From NCBI GenBank assembly GCA_963978905.1, contig OZ022256.1, positions 7,485,501 to 7,549,500 of the forward strand: DNA of 64,000 bases. Direction: 5' to 3'. Shown in pieces: positions 1 to 13,600 of the stretch. The DNA comes from Trichostrongylus colubriformis (taxonomy: Eukaryota; Nematoda; Chromadorea; Rhabditida; Trichostrongylidae). The stretch's first letter is position 1, and the number at the start of each line of letters is the position of its first letter. The position numbers and the translations under genes were made by a program. Under the pieces are notes generated by a model that was not told where the DNA came from, ran no database searches, and saw nothing but the letters and a program-made list of their open reading frames with translations.

Positions 1-366
1 ATTCTCACCTACGACCCACATATGAAGCTAATTATGGCGCCAGTTACGTCGACCTTAACTCTTTGGTGTCAGAGCAGCATGCTGTGATGGTGGTATTGTT
101 GCTTTCTGGTATATATGAGATTGTTACGCGAAACAAAGAATTCCGTATGTAAATATTCGATAAGCACAGCTCATTACACCACACTAGCCTAGAAAAAACA
201 AAAAAGGCATGCTTTCTTGGGCTTGAATTGACTATTAAGGGACGTAGCTGCTATGCAGGTTTTACAAGGAGATCAGAAGTTACATGATGCACCATATTCA
301 CAGATTTTAAATTTATAAGTTTCACAAAAATAGCTCTTCGACGGTAATGGTTAGAGAGTAGAGGAA

Positions 367-418
367 GTAAGAGCAATAGGCTGCCTCAAATAAGTTTGAG
401 GCAGTCTATCGTTCTTAC
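367..418. repeat. 52-nt imperfect hairpin
   Basis: Two arms of 24 bases pair around a 4-base loop; the inner 10 bp (CTGCCTCAAA with TTTGAGGCAG) are perfect and about four mismatches lie in the outer part. Shape is microRNA-like but short for a nematode precursor; a small foldback element is equally possible. Confidence 0.45.
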
Positions 419-1105
419 ACAGTGGGCATAAAACCACATGGTATGAAAAACCTTAAAGAACGTGATAGAAACGCTGGTGAGTCCTCATAACGCTAAAGAA
501 TCCATAATAAAAACATACCAAACTCGAGGAACCCCTCACCCAGTAAATGCTTGTTGTGTTTTTTGTTTTATTCATTATATTGTCAAAGTTAAAAATTTTG
601 CTCAGCTCAATTTCTTGAACTTCTTCATTTCCCTTGCCACGATTTTCAATTTGGCATTTTGAAGTTGCAGCTTTTCTAAACGTTGTTTCCCTGCCGAATT
701 CTTTGCCACTATTTGTCGTTTTGTTGGCTTAATTGGTTTAGCGGGAAAATGTCGTCGTTGATTTTCGCAGTCGTCTTGAATTTTACGGCAGCCGATGTGA
801 GACAATGAGTGCTATAAGTGGAACATGGTAAACAAATGAGCCTAAGGTCGGGTAAAGTTCACCGCAATCGCTGAATCTCGAAAGTCCCTCAAGAAAACTG
901 CTGAAAATAAGCTTGACATTCGGTCAATCATGTCGAAGGGACGGCGTTTTTTTTTAACGAATCAAGTCCGAACGCATGCACCACTGCTGAATTCAATTTT
1001 ATTCGTCGCTCTAACAAGCTGCCTGCTCAGAAAAACTTAAGAATTTGCAAAATGTGATAGGGCAACAGTGGGTGCATGACATTGGGACAGAAAATTCGTT
1101 TTGCG

Positions 1106-1256
1106 ACGTTCGATGTGCGACGCGATGGTGCGAGCGGTAGGCGACGTATTGTACAGGCCCTGAAGCGATGACGGTGCCTATCCAACAGTTCAGGTGTAAT
1201 CGCTTTAGGACCAAACCAGTACGGCGCCCATAGCTCGCACCATCACGTCGCGCGCT
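1106..1256. repeat. GC-rich foldback element
   Basis: Inverted arms of about 60 bases share GATGGTGCGAGC and GGCG.CGTA.TG blocks with scattered mismatches around a short spacer. Locally much richer in CG dinucleotides than the flanks. Confidence 0.5.
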
Positions 1257-1683
1257 AAACGCGGCCGCGCGAATTCCCTTTCTTAATGGCATACACCCGG
1301 GAAACAGCTATAACCTTTTATAACCTTCTTGGATTTACATACATATATTTCTGTAGAATCTCGAAATGAGCATTTGACATTTGCACCCAATGAGCAGTTC
1401 AGCTACTTAATTGGCCCATACAATGAAATTGCCTGATGAAGTCAATGTTCAAACAGTTTTCCTGTTCCCCGTGGATTGGTAGCAAATGACCAACCCAAGA
1501 GGGTTAGGAATTCTGCTGATCTTTGGTGGGTCCGTAGTCTGCTCCAGAAGTCTGCGCTGCATCCGTTTTCCCAGCATTATCTTTCATGAAGCGATTGCGT
1601 GGATTCATTAATCTCTATATATTTGATTGCTGTTTTATATTTGGATTTTTTCTATTCCATATATAATTATATTTTTTATTTTT

Positions 1684-1965
1684 GGGTGGAGGTGGTATAG
1701 TGACAAGTGGCTCGCGTTCCCACTTTCATAGTGCTGGGCTCAAATCCCCCATTGACGCCCGCCCAGACTAACCAAGCCTTCCATCCATACGGGGTAGGTG
1801 AATTGGTACCAGACTCGTCTGGTAGGATACATTGACTTATACCTCGGGAGGCCCCCGCAAGTCATTGCATAGACCGACTCGCATTCACCTGCCTCACGAT
1901 TCTGAATGGAATCGGAATGCGCGGCGCTAACGCCAAGAACATTATCCTTTACTTTATATTTATTC
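1684..1965 (+). repeat. tRNA-derived SINE, copy 1
   Basis: Starts GGTGGAGGTGGTATAGTGAC, has a B-box-like GGGCTCAAATCCCC, a middle part with TGAATTGGTACCAGACTCGT, and ends with ATTATCCTTTACTTTA. The same layout recurs at 51051, 53703 and 56752, so it is a dispersed family. The paired internal promoter boxes suggest a tRNA-derived head. Confidence 0.65.
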
Positions 1966-3074
1966 TGATCGGTATAATGCGGCTTTTTTGAAGCATGGTT
2001 TCCATTTTATATTATTACCTTTTGTGTCAGTCATACTATTTTATGGCATTATGCAGATCATTGTTTCATTTTTCCTTCCTATACAAACGAACCTTATTCT
2101 CAATTTGAGTACATTAATAACTGATAAGCTCCATAAAGTCAATGCTGGGGAATGTCCTTGTCTTTTAAACGACGTAAATGCCCTATTTTACACCTGTTCT
2201 CGATTGAAATGACTCGTACAATGGCTGGGAATCTCTCAGGCGACCTACGAAGGGCAGGAAAAAGTGGCGAGCAATTGTCCGGTCGGCATTTGTGGTCACG
2301 TAGTCGATGATTGAGAATAACAAGTGATTAGTCTTTATTCAGCTATCACACCACAACAGTTGTCATTTTCCGATGCTCATCAGATCTCGATTGTAAATTG
2401 TACTGATAGCAAGAATGCACTATTCTATAGTCACCCCGACTACTTCCTCTCCCCACCTTCTCCCTCTTTATGGCGCTTACTGGAATTTCTGTAGATCTGT
2501 CAAATTCTGGCAATTGAAATGGTCCTCTTCCTCAAATGTGACTCTCAAATGATTCAGGCGCTAAGGAAAATGATGAAGCCCTTCATTATTTTTGCGAATA
2601 TTTTTGTTGATTTTAACACCCACACATCCAAGATCCATACAGAGGTGGGGGGTTAAGTTTAGTGCAGTTAGGCCTGTACAATGTAAACCAACTTCCAGTT
2701 CGGTATGTGTACCGTATTCTTTCCCTGGTACTTGGTACCAATCAAATTGTATTTCTCATGTTGGGTTCTTAGGTGGGGCTACTTATCGCTTCCTTTACCT
2801 TCCTACCGTTTACCCTTACCTTTTACCTTTAATTTACCTCCGCGGCTCTATGTGAGCAGAGTAGAATACTTTTCCAGAAGAATCTATTCACCTTCCCGCC
2901 ACCGTTTTCAATGCGACTGCTTCCGAAAAAAGTGGAAAGTAGGCTTGATTTGCAGAAATAGACCGAGATACCTTCTCACTGCTGGACTACAGTTTTTGGG
3001 CACCCGATAAACGCAGAAGAAGAGAAAAAAAGGATGCAACATGTGTCTTAGCGTGCTGAGTACTTCCCTAATCC

Positions 3075-3180
3075 TTCGACCTGTTTTTCTAACTGTTATT
3101 TCTTTTCCCGGCTGTCTCTTTACAAATATTTCCTTTAAATAGATTTTTATCCTATCTTCGATGTACAATGGTTTGCTGAC
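3075..3180 (+). repeat. Direct repeat, left copy
   Basis: Shares TCGACCTGTTTTT, TTACAAATA.TTCCT and TTTTTATCCT.TCTTCG blocks with 3797-3900. Function unknown; probably an old dispersed repeat. Confidence 0.45.
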
Positions 3181-3796
3181 CTCATTTTTTCTTTGATTCT
3201 CCGTGACATTCGAGAAAAAGCCGATGCCTGAAGGCTTCCTACATTCATACTTCTACCCGTTTTCTCTGTCACTTCATGGGGTATGTTCAGAAATATGGGA
3301 ATGACAATATGAGTCCCATTTTTTTTTGTTTTACGATTGTAGGACTTCTAAAAAAGTTTTAGTAGTATCTAAATGGAGTTCTGTTTAATCGGAAAAACAT
3401 CTCATTATCCCAAATTTTACGGTTACTCGATTTCATTCCTCTTGCTTTTTCAGAAGCCGTTCGTTCCTCAAAAAAAGCGTAAGTCATGAATACTACGAAG
3501 TGGTTATCGAGTAACGGCCATTGATGCTTTGAATCCGCTGCGCTCCGCAAATAATATGTAGTCATCGGCACGGCTATGGATTATCCCCGTACCTTCATTG
3601 CTCCTAAAAATGTCAAGTATTTTTCGAGTAAGTGGCTAGTAGCAGCACGAGCAGCCTAATCGCCTCATGCAAATCCCCTCACCCTCTCCACCCCGCCCAC
3701 AATGTACACCAACCCTGCCTGTGGCTAGGGGGTGTGGCCAATGGGTGATGTAGCGTTCTTCACGGCGATCACATCATGTTCATCGTACTGTTGCAA

Positions 3797-3900
3797 ACTC
3801 TCGACCTGTTTTTATGCACTGTCAATCCTTTTCTCGGAAGTTCCCTTACAAATACTTCCTACATAAAATGTTTTTATCCTTTCTTCGTTGATCGTCCGGC
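3797..3900 (+). repeat. Direct repeat, right copy
   Basis: Diverged copy of 3075-3180, same strand, about 720 bases away. Confidence 0.45.
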
Positions 3901-4570
3901 AACCTTAGTTTTTTTTTTAAATAATCTTTTCGGTCATCTAATTCTTCTTTCATTCGAAAAGCCAAAAATAAATTCCCTCTTTCTGCAGCAGCAATCTTTC
4001 GTGGATTGCTGATCATTTTATAATCTCTCAAAACCGCGCGGCAAAGAGCGCCACCATAACTGGTACATTTCGAAGATCGGATACCGACTTTGACAAACCA
4101 GGCTCCAGATCCATAAGAGAATAGACAAATATACATATTTGACCTATCTGACTATGCCGAAAGTCCGCCATGAACAAAAAAAAAAAGCATTGAAAATTCA
4201 GTGTAAGGCACTCAGTACAAAAAAAAACACGAGATAGAAACTTCTATAAGGCCCTGAAGGAGAGATCGTGTTCGATCTTGAGCCGAAGAAATCTGCCTCC
4301 CCATAGCATAATACATTTTGCATGTTGTTACAGTATCACTGTACTTTGCTGTACCTCTCCACTTTCTATGTTCCATTTTTCGCTTAAATTTTCAGTGAAT
4401 CATTAATTAACCTTCGTTTCATGTTTTTGTTCATATTTTCATGTTCACCTTATTGAGATTCATCTATAGAAAAAATCTGTTCCTCGAGATGGCTTTTACA
4501 ATTACCTTCAATGAAGCTCTTTTAGCATACGTCCACGTTCCGATCTGTAACGGAGTCGTATCCTAAAAAT

Positions 4571-4582
4571 CCCTTTTACAGT
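4571..4582 (+). promoter_or_regulatory. Probable trans-splice acceptor for ephrin A
   Basis: The run CCCTTTTACAG ends one base before the start codon. With no upstream exon needed, this fits a spliced-leader acceptor leaving a one-base leader. Ephrin B has the same arrangement. Confidence 0.5.
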
Positions 4583-4668
4583 ATGCAACTTCTCGTATTA
4601 TGTCTCCTATTGACCAACGTTGTTGCAAAGAAGCTGCCAGATATTTTTTGGAATTCAACAAATTCACT
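4583..4668 (+). CDS. Ephrin A exon 1: signal peptide and start of ephrin domain
   Basis: Encodes a start Met, a Leu/Val-rich signal peptide ending near VVA, then KKLPDIFWNSTNSL. The start was chosen because it opens the hydrophobic leader and lies one base after a TTTTACAG acceptor. The exon ends two bases into a Leu codon at a GTGAGT donor. The intron that follows is 7.9 kb. Confidence 0.9.
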
Positions 4669-7600
4669 GTGAGTTTAATGAATATTTTTCATCTTTCTAC
4701 ACTTTAAGTTATGTTGACTTTTTGAAATTCTTCTGTTTTTTATGTTGAATTTCTTGTGTCAGTTTTTTTATTGGAAGCGGTTAGAAGATAAACTGAAGCC
4801 AACCATAGAAGTGACTGATCCCAATAATATTTGTTTTATCAAAATTCTCTCTGAATATAATAATTATCAGTATGTCGAAGCAATTACTTCGAATAAATAC
4901 GGTTAGTTTTTGACAACGAGAGCTTCCAGGGCCATGATGGAACCCAGTAGACACTAATACATATTCTTCCTAGGATCATTTTCATTATACAAACTTTTCT
5001 GGGAAATTTCAAAATTTGGTCTCCGTCAGAGTCGACCATGACCCAACGCGGTCGCGTTTGATTAGTATTTTAGTCACTCGGTCAGTATGAATGCATCTCA
5101 ATGAGAACTTGCGGACTCGGTCAAACCACCACGCCACTCATCGTTTTTCTAATTGAATTCTTTTCCGGTCGATTACGCCATTCATGCCTTTCCTACCATA
5201 AATTGCCTTATCTGGACTTCCACTAGGTATGACCGCGTGAATAGGGTGGCTAGGCTATCTGCAGTGAAGAGCTGACTTCAGAGATGGCCAAACTGCAACC
5301 GACCTAATTCAGTATAAAAAAAACATTTTTCAACTAATATTGTAACATGATGATGGGAAGTGGGCACATGGCACACGTCTCCTCCTCAAGCTATTTGAAA
5401 CTCTGCCTTGATCCAGGGTCGAGCAGTGGTTAGTGCAGGGGTCTAAGAGGATGTAGGCGTCGGATGGTCACGACGACTGGTTGGAAGACCAGTTGGAAGA
5501 AAATGCAGCAGTTAACAGGGTGATATAAAGAAAGATAAAAAGTTGTAATTAAGCACCTTATATTATATGAGTGTTAAGTTAAGTAAAATGAATAATTTCT
5601 ACCACCCGTAATCTAGCGATCACCGACTGTCACCAGGCTTCTTTTAGAGAGCAATAGCCCCGGGTTTTTCATGTCAGCTAATGTTCACAAGTGATTGTGT
5701 ATGGAGAGAAGGCATCCAATGAGTTTACGATTCCATATAACAGTACAAGTACATGGCGCACATCATACTGGCCTACTACTGTCGAGCGCTTTTCTTCGAT
5801 CTTCTGTGGCGCGTTTTTTCGAATTCGCAGAGAATCGGTGCTTTAATGGCCTGTAATTTTGAAATATGGAATGGCAGTGGTTTATTATTTACCACTATTC
5901 CCTGGGACTCATCTTCATGGAAGACTGGCTGCCGTGGTCGTGGTCATCTTGATGCTGAAAACCGTGCATTCGATAAATCAGATTAGTTGATAGGGCTACT
6001 ACTTGCTAGAGTACTCGTAGTAGTGAAATCCTTCACTTGGCACCACGCCTCCTTTCTCGCAACTATTATGATTACTTATATTTTATATTTTTTACTTTGT
6101 AAATACTTTATATTTATATTTGTTATATTTATGACCTCATATGCTGCTACATGGGTGATGCTCATAAGTGAGTGGTCACGCATTCATTGACTTCCTTATA
6201 GAAGTAGAATTCGATTTGAAACCGATTTTTTTTGTTTTTTTTCCTTTGGAAATCGAGGATGGGCGCGAAGACGTCTCAGAGCACTATCGTTTGATTGCTT
6301 CTTTAGCAGATACGCTTTTATGCTTTCTCTCAACGGAATTGTTATCTGAGAGAAAAGTTCAACCCTGAAATTGCCCTAGGGGTAAGATAAGCGCGCATGG
6401 ACCTCTTTGATGTTCTCGCTTTCAAAACCATCATCTGTGTAGCTTTATCGCACAGATTGCCTCTATTCAAAGCCCGGAACAATCCACGCGCATTGTGTGA
6501 CTCAACCTTAGCAAAAAAAAAGCAACGAACATATGCTGCTATAGATGAGGCGGCAGCGTGGCCACCTAATCAGCTGCTGTTTAGTCCCATAATCAGGGGC
6601 GCTTTGTGCAAATACACGACGGCTGAACGTTGGCTGAGTCGTTCGGTACATGAGTCGGTGACACTTTTAAGTGGACATCCCTTAATCCGCTACAGCTGAC
6701 GGTATCGGGACGGTAAAAAGGATGGCGGTCTATTGATTCAACGCACTGGTCATTAGTGTTACTTAGTGAGGGGTAATCGGTGAATTACCAGAGGTGAGCG
6801 GTGTTTTCCCGGGGATTTGTCAGTTTAGGAGAAACGCATGGTGCTTATACTGCCCATGTAACCGTCTCAATGTCCACTCAAGGAAATTCAACTGTTAGGA
6901 TCAATGATTAGGGAAGGAGAACGTCGGTTGCTCAACTGAGGTGAGTAACAGTAAAGGGGGTACATCGCGTTTGCGCTGCTCCCGAGATCGCGCCCATTCC
7001 AAGTTGATCAAACTTTTTATACTCTTAGAATATAGGCAGTTTGTGGAGGTATGAAAGCACTGAAATGGGCATCGGTCTATCCTGTCGGCCACTGACCCAC
7101 TCCGCTCCCATCTACCTCCACTCCTCTATCTGGGTAGAATACGTGACGTAAACTTCGGAACTTGGTAAATGTCCTGCTCCCACTCTATTATGTTACTCCT
7201 TGATTCTGGCAAAAACCGAGCTGACATAGGGTACAGCCCATTCACATCTACCGTGAAAGGTACAGCCTCCAAGCGCCACGTCTACCGTAACATTAAATCC
7301 TATTCAGACAATAATAAATGCCAAACTATGCACAATCACATGGGCGGGGAACCAGGCCACGTCAAACTCAGTGTGACCTCACCTGCTGGTGCATGTGTAC
7401 CGTGATGAGGTGCAGTAAATAGGCATTGGGAAGATATTTGTCTGGCTTAGCGGAAACAAATGGTCTACAGCTGCTGGTCTCAAGCAACAGATAACGCCCG
7501 TTGTAGCTTGACTCAGATCCATCACAGAAGGGTAAACATGCCATAATAAGGAAGATTTACACTCCCTCGCCTTTTGTCCGCATTTGCACATATTGTCGTT

Positions 7601-10600
7601 AGCAGCTCATCGTGCGGGTAAATAATGCTGGAAACGGTAGGAATATCAGGGGCATGATAAGGTCCGAAGAGGTGGTGGTGAAAATGTGTTGGATTCTCCA
7701 TAATTAATAAGGTAGTAATGTCTTTATATTATAAAATATGTGTATATGCAGTATATGCAATAATGCATAGTTTTATTACCATACAGTGAATAGCGTACAG
7801 TAAACAGTAAATAAATAAAATAAATAAACAAAGTTAATAAATAGTAATAGTAAACATTATATGGTAAATACTACAATATAGAAAAAAGTTGAACTGAAAT
7901 ACTTCAGCAAAAAACCACTTCAATAAAACATGCGTGTGCTCAAAGCATCACACACTCACACGAGAATAAGCCGTGCATTTGATAAATCAGATCTATTTAG
8001 GGCTAGTACAATTAGTAGCGAGATTCTTAGCTTGTCACCATGTTTCCTTCTCTCACAATAATTTATATTTGCATTTTTTACAGCTTCTGTTCTATATTTT
8101 TACCTAGTAATTCATTTATCTTACATATTTTCATATTATTATATTATCATATTATTCTCATTTACATTTCATATTATTACCTTATATGTATACTGCTATA
8201 TGCCTGTCATACATTATTGCGTATTGATTGACCTCCCTCAAGCAATATTGGTTTTTTGTCACTTATAAAATGTGGACGCTCTTTTTTTCCCGCTGATTAT
8301 TCTGCGTTTTTTTTTTCTCATAGGAAATGGGCGGAGTATAAGTGCAATTATCGTAATGTGGCGAAAAACGTGAAGAATTTCCTCAATTAATCCTTTTTTG
8401 CACCCTCAGTTGCAACGACAGAGATTCGTCTGTAATCACAGCAGCAGCAGTTGTCTCGGACGTGATGTTATTTGCATGTTAACGCTTTTCGCTACTGAAA
8501 TGACCATCATTAATTTCAATCAGTGTAAATCCCCTGTAAAGAGCAGCACATGTTAATGGGACCGACGAGGACGAGGAATGGATGGATCCGCCTTGGCTCG
8601 AAATTAATGACCACACTGACCAAACACACACACACACACAACGTCGCCAGCTCATGCACTCACATTGAGCTGGGATCACGAATCGTGTTTGTGAACATGA
8701 GTGGAATGTCATTCAGCCAGGGAAAGGGTTTGCTGAATTGTATTCGATTCATGGAGTGCTGCATAGTTTTTGTAGTATAGAAAATAGTGAAACTAAAATA
8801 TTAGCAGAAATTGCTTCTGTAAAGCATGCGTCTGCCGGAAACATTACAACACCCACACGAGAATAAGCCATGCATTTGATAAATCAGGTTGATTCATAAG
8901 GCTACATACTACTTGCTAGAGAAGCAGAGTAGGGGAAGGTCACGAAATAGCCATCTAAGTCATTAACATGAACCAGATGCGTAGTGAGCGATAATAAAGC
9001 AATGAAAACGTGAGAAACTAATCAATAGTTCAGGTGCTATACCAGAGGAAGAGAGGGGGGGGTGGCCAACTTGCTGACAGTTGGACTGTAACATGCTTTT
9101 ACAAAGCTAACGTAACAGCTAATGTGGGTGTCCCCTCAAATGTACCAGTGTGCGCAATATAGACAATTATGGTCTTGTAAAGCCAATGTTTGTGTTCAGA
9201 AATCATGTAAAAACATGCTACCACTCAACATTCTACAAATTGCCCCTTCTAGATCAGTATAACACAGTGATTCATTGACTCTCTGAGAAGCTTTTCCTAT
9301 AAGCATGATTTTATGATGCATCAACGAATAGTTGACCGCAATGAAGGTTGCACGAGACAACATTTGTTTTCGACTGATGGACAATTTTTGATTTTGAGTG
9401 AGGGACAAATACTGATTCTGAGTGAGGGGGAACTTTCCTAAATTTTTGCTGTTGCGCTAACATAAATAGTCTATGGAAGCACTGATATGAGATTCAATCC
9501 TCGGATCCCGCCAGCGGAAGCGCCATTAATTGTGACTATACCAGAAGCTAAAGTCTCTTCCGACGTCAGAATAGTGACGGTATTCTACTATTACGGTAGT
9601 GGACTACACATGCTGGCCTTGATGACGCAATTATCGGATTCTGCACTTTGTTTGCTATAGTGAGTGGAAGTGGGGGGAAGGGGGGATCGGATTTATATCT
9701 GTCCATAGTGGCCCTCGTCGTAGGTTGCTCTGACCACACGCTCTATTTGTAGACGAGTATCGGTTACACGTCTCCAAGAGACTCTATATGACCAATCGAT
9801 AACATGTGTTTGGAATTACCCGGGCCTAAACGGCCTCTTGTGACAAAGTCGAGCCTATGGGACTTGCAGGTGCCATTTGGGAATTAATGAAAGTCGGCAA
9901 AGTGACGGCAGGCTGTTAACATCTCGGCTGATAGCGGGATCCGAAAGGTGTGAATCGAAATGAAGCCGCCTCGGTGACAGAACCGTAATTGAGCGCTAGA
10001 ACATCACAGATACGATCTCTCGGCGACCTTTTCAAAGTGATCGACAGGTTTCTCAGAGGTGTTAGACCACTTTTGGAACCGTTAGAGATGGACTATGAGA
10101 GATTACATCCGTCACAGATCGTCTCAATAGCTCAAGAAATTACGGTAGCAGAGAAAGAGTGTAATTGCACATTTAGGAAGCTTCAGCCTGCAGTTTACCA
10201 TGACAAACTGTGATGAATGTCCTTAGTGCCTTATTGTGGCTAGGGCCAATCTACATATTTCCAGGATAATACTCACTTCAAGGTTAAGCAAGTAGAGGTG
10301 CAAAGTGTGGGCGCTGGACTCCAGAAGCCTATCCCAAAAAATCGATCACTACAGTTTTCATTCACTGGATACCTCTAAAGCCACAAAGAAATCTGGTGCA
10401 ATCGATTGGGAAGAAATCGGTCAAAGAACTTGGACCTCGGTGTAACAAATGTCTCCAGGAACCATTTAGGGTAATAAATTTTCTTGGAGGCGATCGGTCA
10501 ATCGAGGAAGCGACTTTGATCCCGTCCTTTGCATTCCACACGGCCTGTTTACAACAACTTTTTTTTTGGCCAGAGGCACTTGAGCGCCCGGACACTGTAT

Positions 10601-13600
10601 GAGAATGATTTACGGCACTTTATGGTTAGACGCAAAAGGCACCACGGCCCTCATATTCCCTACCGGGTGCCCTACACTGATTTCAAGGCTCATACTGTTT
10701 CAACTAATCGCTGAAAGTTTGGAAGAATAAATTTGAGTAGATAAACAATGATAATGTTAAACCCACAGTAAAATATCAAAATCTAGCAGAAAAGGCGATA
10801 ATGACCATATGAGATTTGCATTTCGTTTGGTTTTTTTTTCAACAACACATCATTTTTCAAATGTTCCTACATGGATGCTGAAACATGGCTCTTTTGCGCG
10901 TTCGAGCCCCATCCGAAGTCGAGCGTCTTACCCAGGTGTTCCATAAGTAGCATTTCTGTGCCCGAGAAGGATAGAAGCTTCCCTTGGATTGCTTTCTCTC
11001 ATTAGCTTGTACCACCTATTAGGTTCCGGAGGTTGTAATGAAGCCAGCGGCTTGATATGGCCTGGCTATAAGAGTACCGGACTTTTTTGGGAGGGTTAAA
11101 GCACTAAATTGTACATCGGCTAGCCCCCATAAGTCATCGTATACGCGGAATCGCATTCATCTGCCACCATGATTCTGGAAAGAATCATAGTGCGCGGCAT
11201 ATCCACAGAATGAATATTAGAACTTAATCCTTTATACTTTTATGGGATGTTGATGTAACTCCCACAATTCTGCTCTAATTCCGTAAATATTCTCGAACTC
11301 GAACTATTGATCGTTCGCGTTTTTGAAGCAGAGGTGCTGTCTCAAAAACAAGTATGGCCAGCTCTTCTTAAGAGCCACTTTGTCAATTCCGTGAAGTGCT
11401 ACTTACAGAACATCACCTCTCGAGCTTGTCAGCAGAAATACAATCCAACCGTGTTTTCGACTAGTTAAGCCGATGTTGCTGCTTTTTCTGCCAAATTTGA
11501 AGAGTAGTCGTCAGCTGAAACTCTTCAGCTGACTTTCGTGGATTCGTGAGATTTCATTTCCGAATCAGGCACTTTGCCCTGCGCACAGATGATGAGATGT
11601 GGCCGGAAATCTGGCGGAGGAATCACTATGTAGCTGCTGGCCGACTACGTATTTGACATGGAGAGTCATCTGAAAATAAAGCTCGCTTATCTTGTTGTGA
11701 CCACGAGATCGTCTGTAACTTTGTCACCTGAAAAAAAAGAAGTATGATGAAGTATTGGCCTTGAAACGGGGATAATTCTAAAAGGATTGCTAACAAGATT
11801 GAGCCCCTTCGCAAGATTAAAAATTGAAAAAAAAAGCCTTGTGAAGTATCTTCAACAAATCGAGGCTGCTTGGCGCACTGCGTTGAAGAATTTGAGCCAA
11901 TTCTTTTTTCGAAAAAATTTGCTTTGCTTCAAGGAGACGTGGGGACCTATCAAGCCGTGAGAATCAAATTTAGGCTGGATGTCACTTGGGCCTACCATGC
12001 TTTTCGTTCCACCTAGGTAGGTGAATTGGTACCACATTTATCTGGGAGGATGGAAGTGCTCAATGGAACATCGACTGACTCATGAAAGTCATTGTTCAGG
12101 CCAAATAATATTCATATGCGACGATTCTAAATGAAACTTTATCATTCCAAAAAAAAAACTGACCGTGGAGTAGTCTATTGTTGATTTTTGCCACTGCATA
12201 TATTTACTTGCTTTCCCATTTTTATTTTTCGCATCATTTTTTTATATAACGTAATTTTGGGCAAATTTAAGTCAGTTTAATTTCTCTCAATCATGGAATT
12301 GCAACCTTGCTTTTCCCTTCCTACTCGTAATATATTATCTTATACTATGATTCATTCTCTTTCTTATTAGTTTTTCACTTTTCACTACGTGTGTTTGTGG
12401 TGCACTTTCGCATGCATATGAATAAATAAACAAATAAATAAATAAATAAAAGCAACTATACGCGGGAAAATTTTATTTAAACGCTATAAGGGATCATGTT
12501 TTACATTCATATATCTCCAAGAATATCATACTCTTTCTGTGAAAAAAGCAATATTTAATCAGTTATGATCACAACTTGAACTTTAGACTGGAGCGCTACG
12601 TTTCCATTGGTGATGCAGTCGATATCATTTGCCCGTTCTATGATGCTGATGTCGATTTCATGGACACTGAACAAAGTATCATCTATAGGGTATGCTACCA
12701 TTCTTCTGCCATTGCCCAAAGCAACGCCATGGGAGTATTTTTAGGTTTCTGAAGCTGACTATGAATCCTGTACACTTTCATCAGGAGCACGAGAACTGGG
12801 CAGATGTACTGCACCAATGAGACGGGATAAAGTGAAGGTGTCATTCAGACTGCTCAGCCCTAATCCCTCAGCGTTGGATTACCGACCTGGTCAAAGCTAT
12901 TATTTTATATGTAAGTTTTACTCAAGCCACCCTGTCAGTTATTCTGTCTGATGATCACAGAAGCGCACCTCTAGATCGTTTTCCTCGCACGGCGATAGGT
13001 GTATCCTAAGGTTGCCCAAACTGCTGACATTCTCGACGTTGTACAAATTTACGCGCGGCGCTGTGTCGCTTGTTGTCGCTTTATGGTGGCTATAGCAAAC
13101 GATAGAACCATAGCTGAAAAAACGAAAAGACGCTTAAAAAATGAGTAGAAAGACGAAAGGTGGCACAATTAGTAATCACTTAGCGGGCTTCTGGCCAGAA
13201 ATAGGGAGTTGTTACTGCTCACTCGCTCATTACATACTCTACGGGAAGTCGACAGCGAGACCAAGCGACAGCGAGCGACACAGCTCGGCAAATGCATTTA
13301 GTCGCCGTGTATGAACAGATGTGGCAAAACCTTTCCAACTGATATACCATATTTGGAGTGCATTCTGGATAGGGTCAAAGTAACGAACACACGCTTTCAG
13401 CCACTTCTACTGGGACTCCTTGGGGTCTCGATAACACTAGAGGAGGCTTGTGTTCCACTAATCAGTTGAAAATGATCATTCATGTGGGAGCTTATGGTGA
13501 GTACTAACTAGATTTTTGGTAAATTATGTCACGTATCGACACAATTCAGGTCACCATCATCGTCATCATAGGAAGCCTGTTACCACCACCACCGAGGCAC

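Larger units (their letters stand above)
1..4570. other. Sequence upstream of ephrin A, no gene recognised
   Basis: Open frames here are short and have no recognisable motif. The stretch holds a hairpin (367-418), a foldback (1106-1256), a SINE copy (1684-1965) and a pair of direct repeats (3075-3180 and 3797-3900). The promoter of ephrin A should lie near 4.3-4.57 kb, but I see no element I can name. Confidence 0.6.
4669..12562 (+). other. Ephrin A intron 1 (7.9 kb)
   Basis: Bounded by GTGAGT and TTTAATCAG. Contains three copies of an AT-rich repeat family (5955-6230, 7875-8250, 8780-8940), low-complexity sequence at 7690-7880, a CA run, two SINE fragments and an open-frame island at 9989-10602. 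Long first introns often hold enhancers; none can be named from the sequence. Confidence 0.75.
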
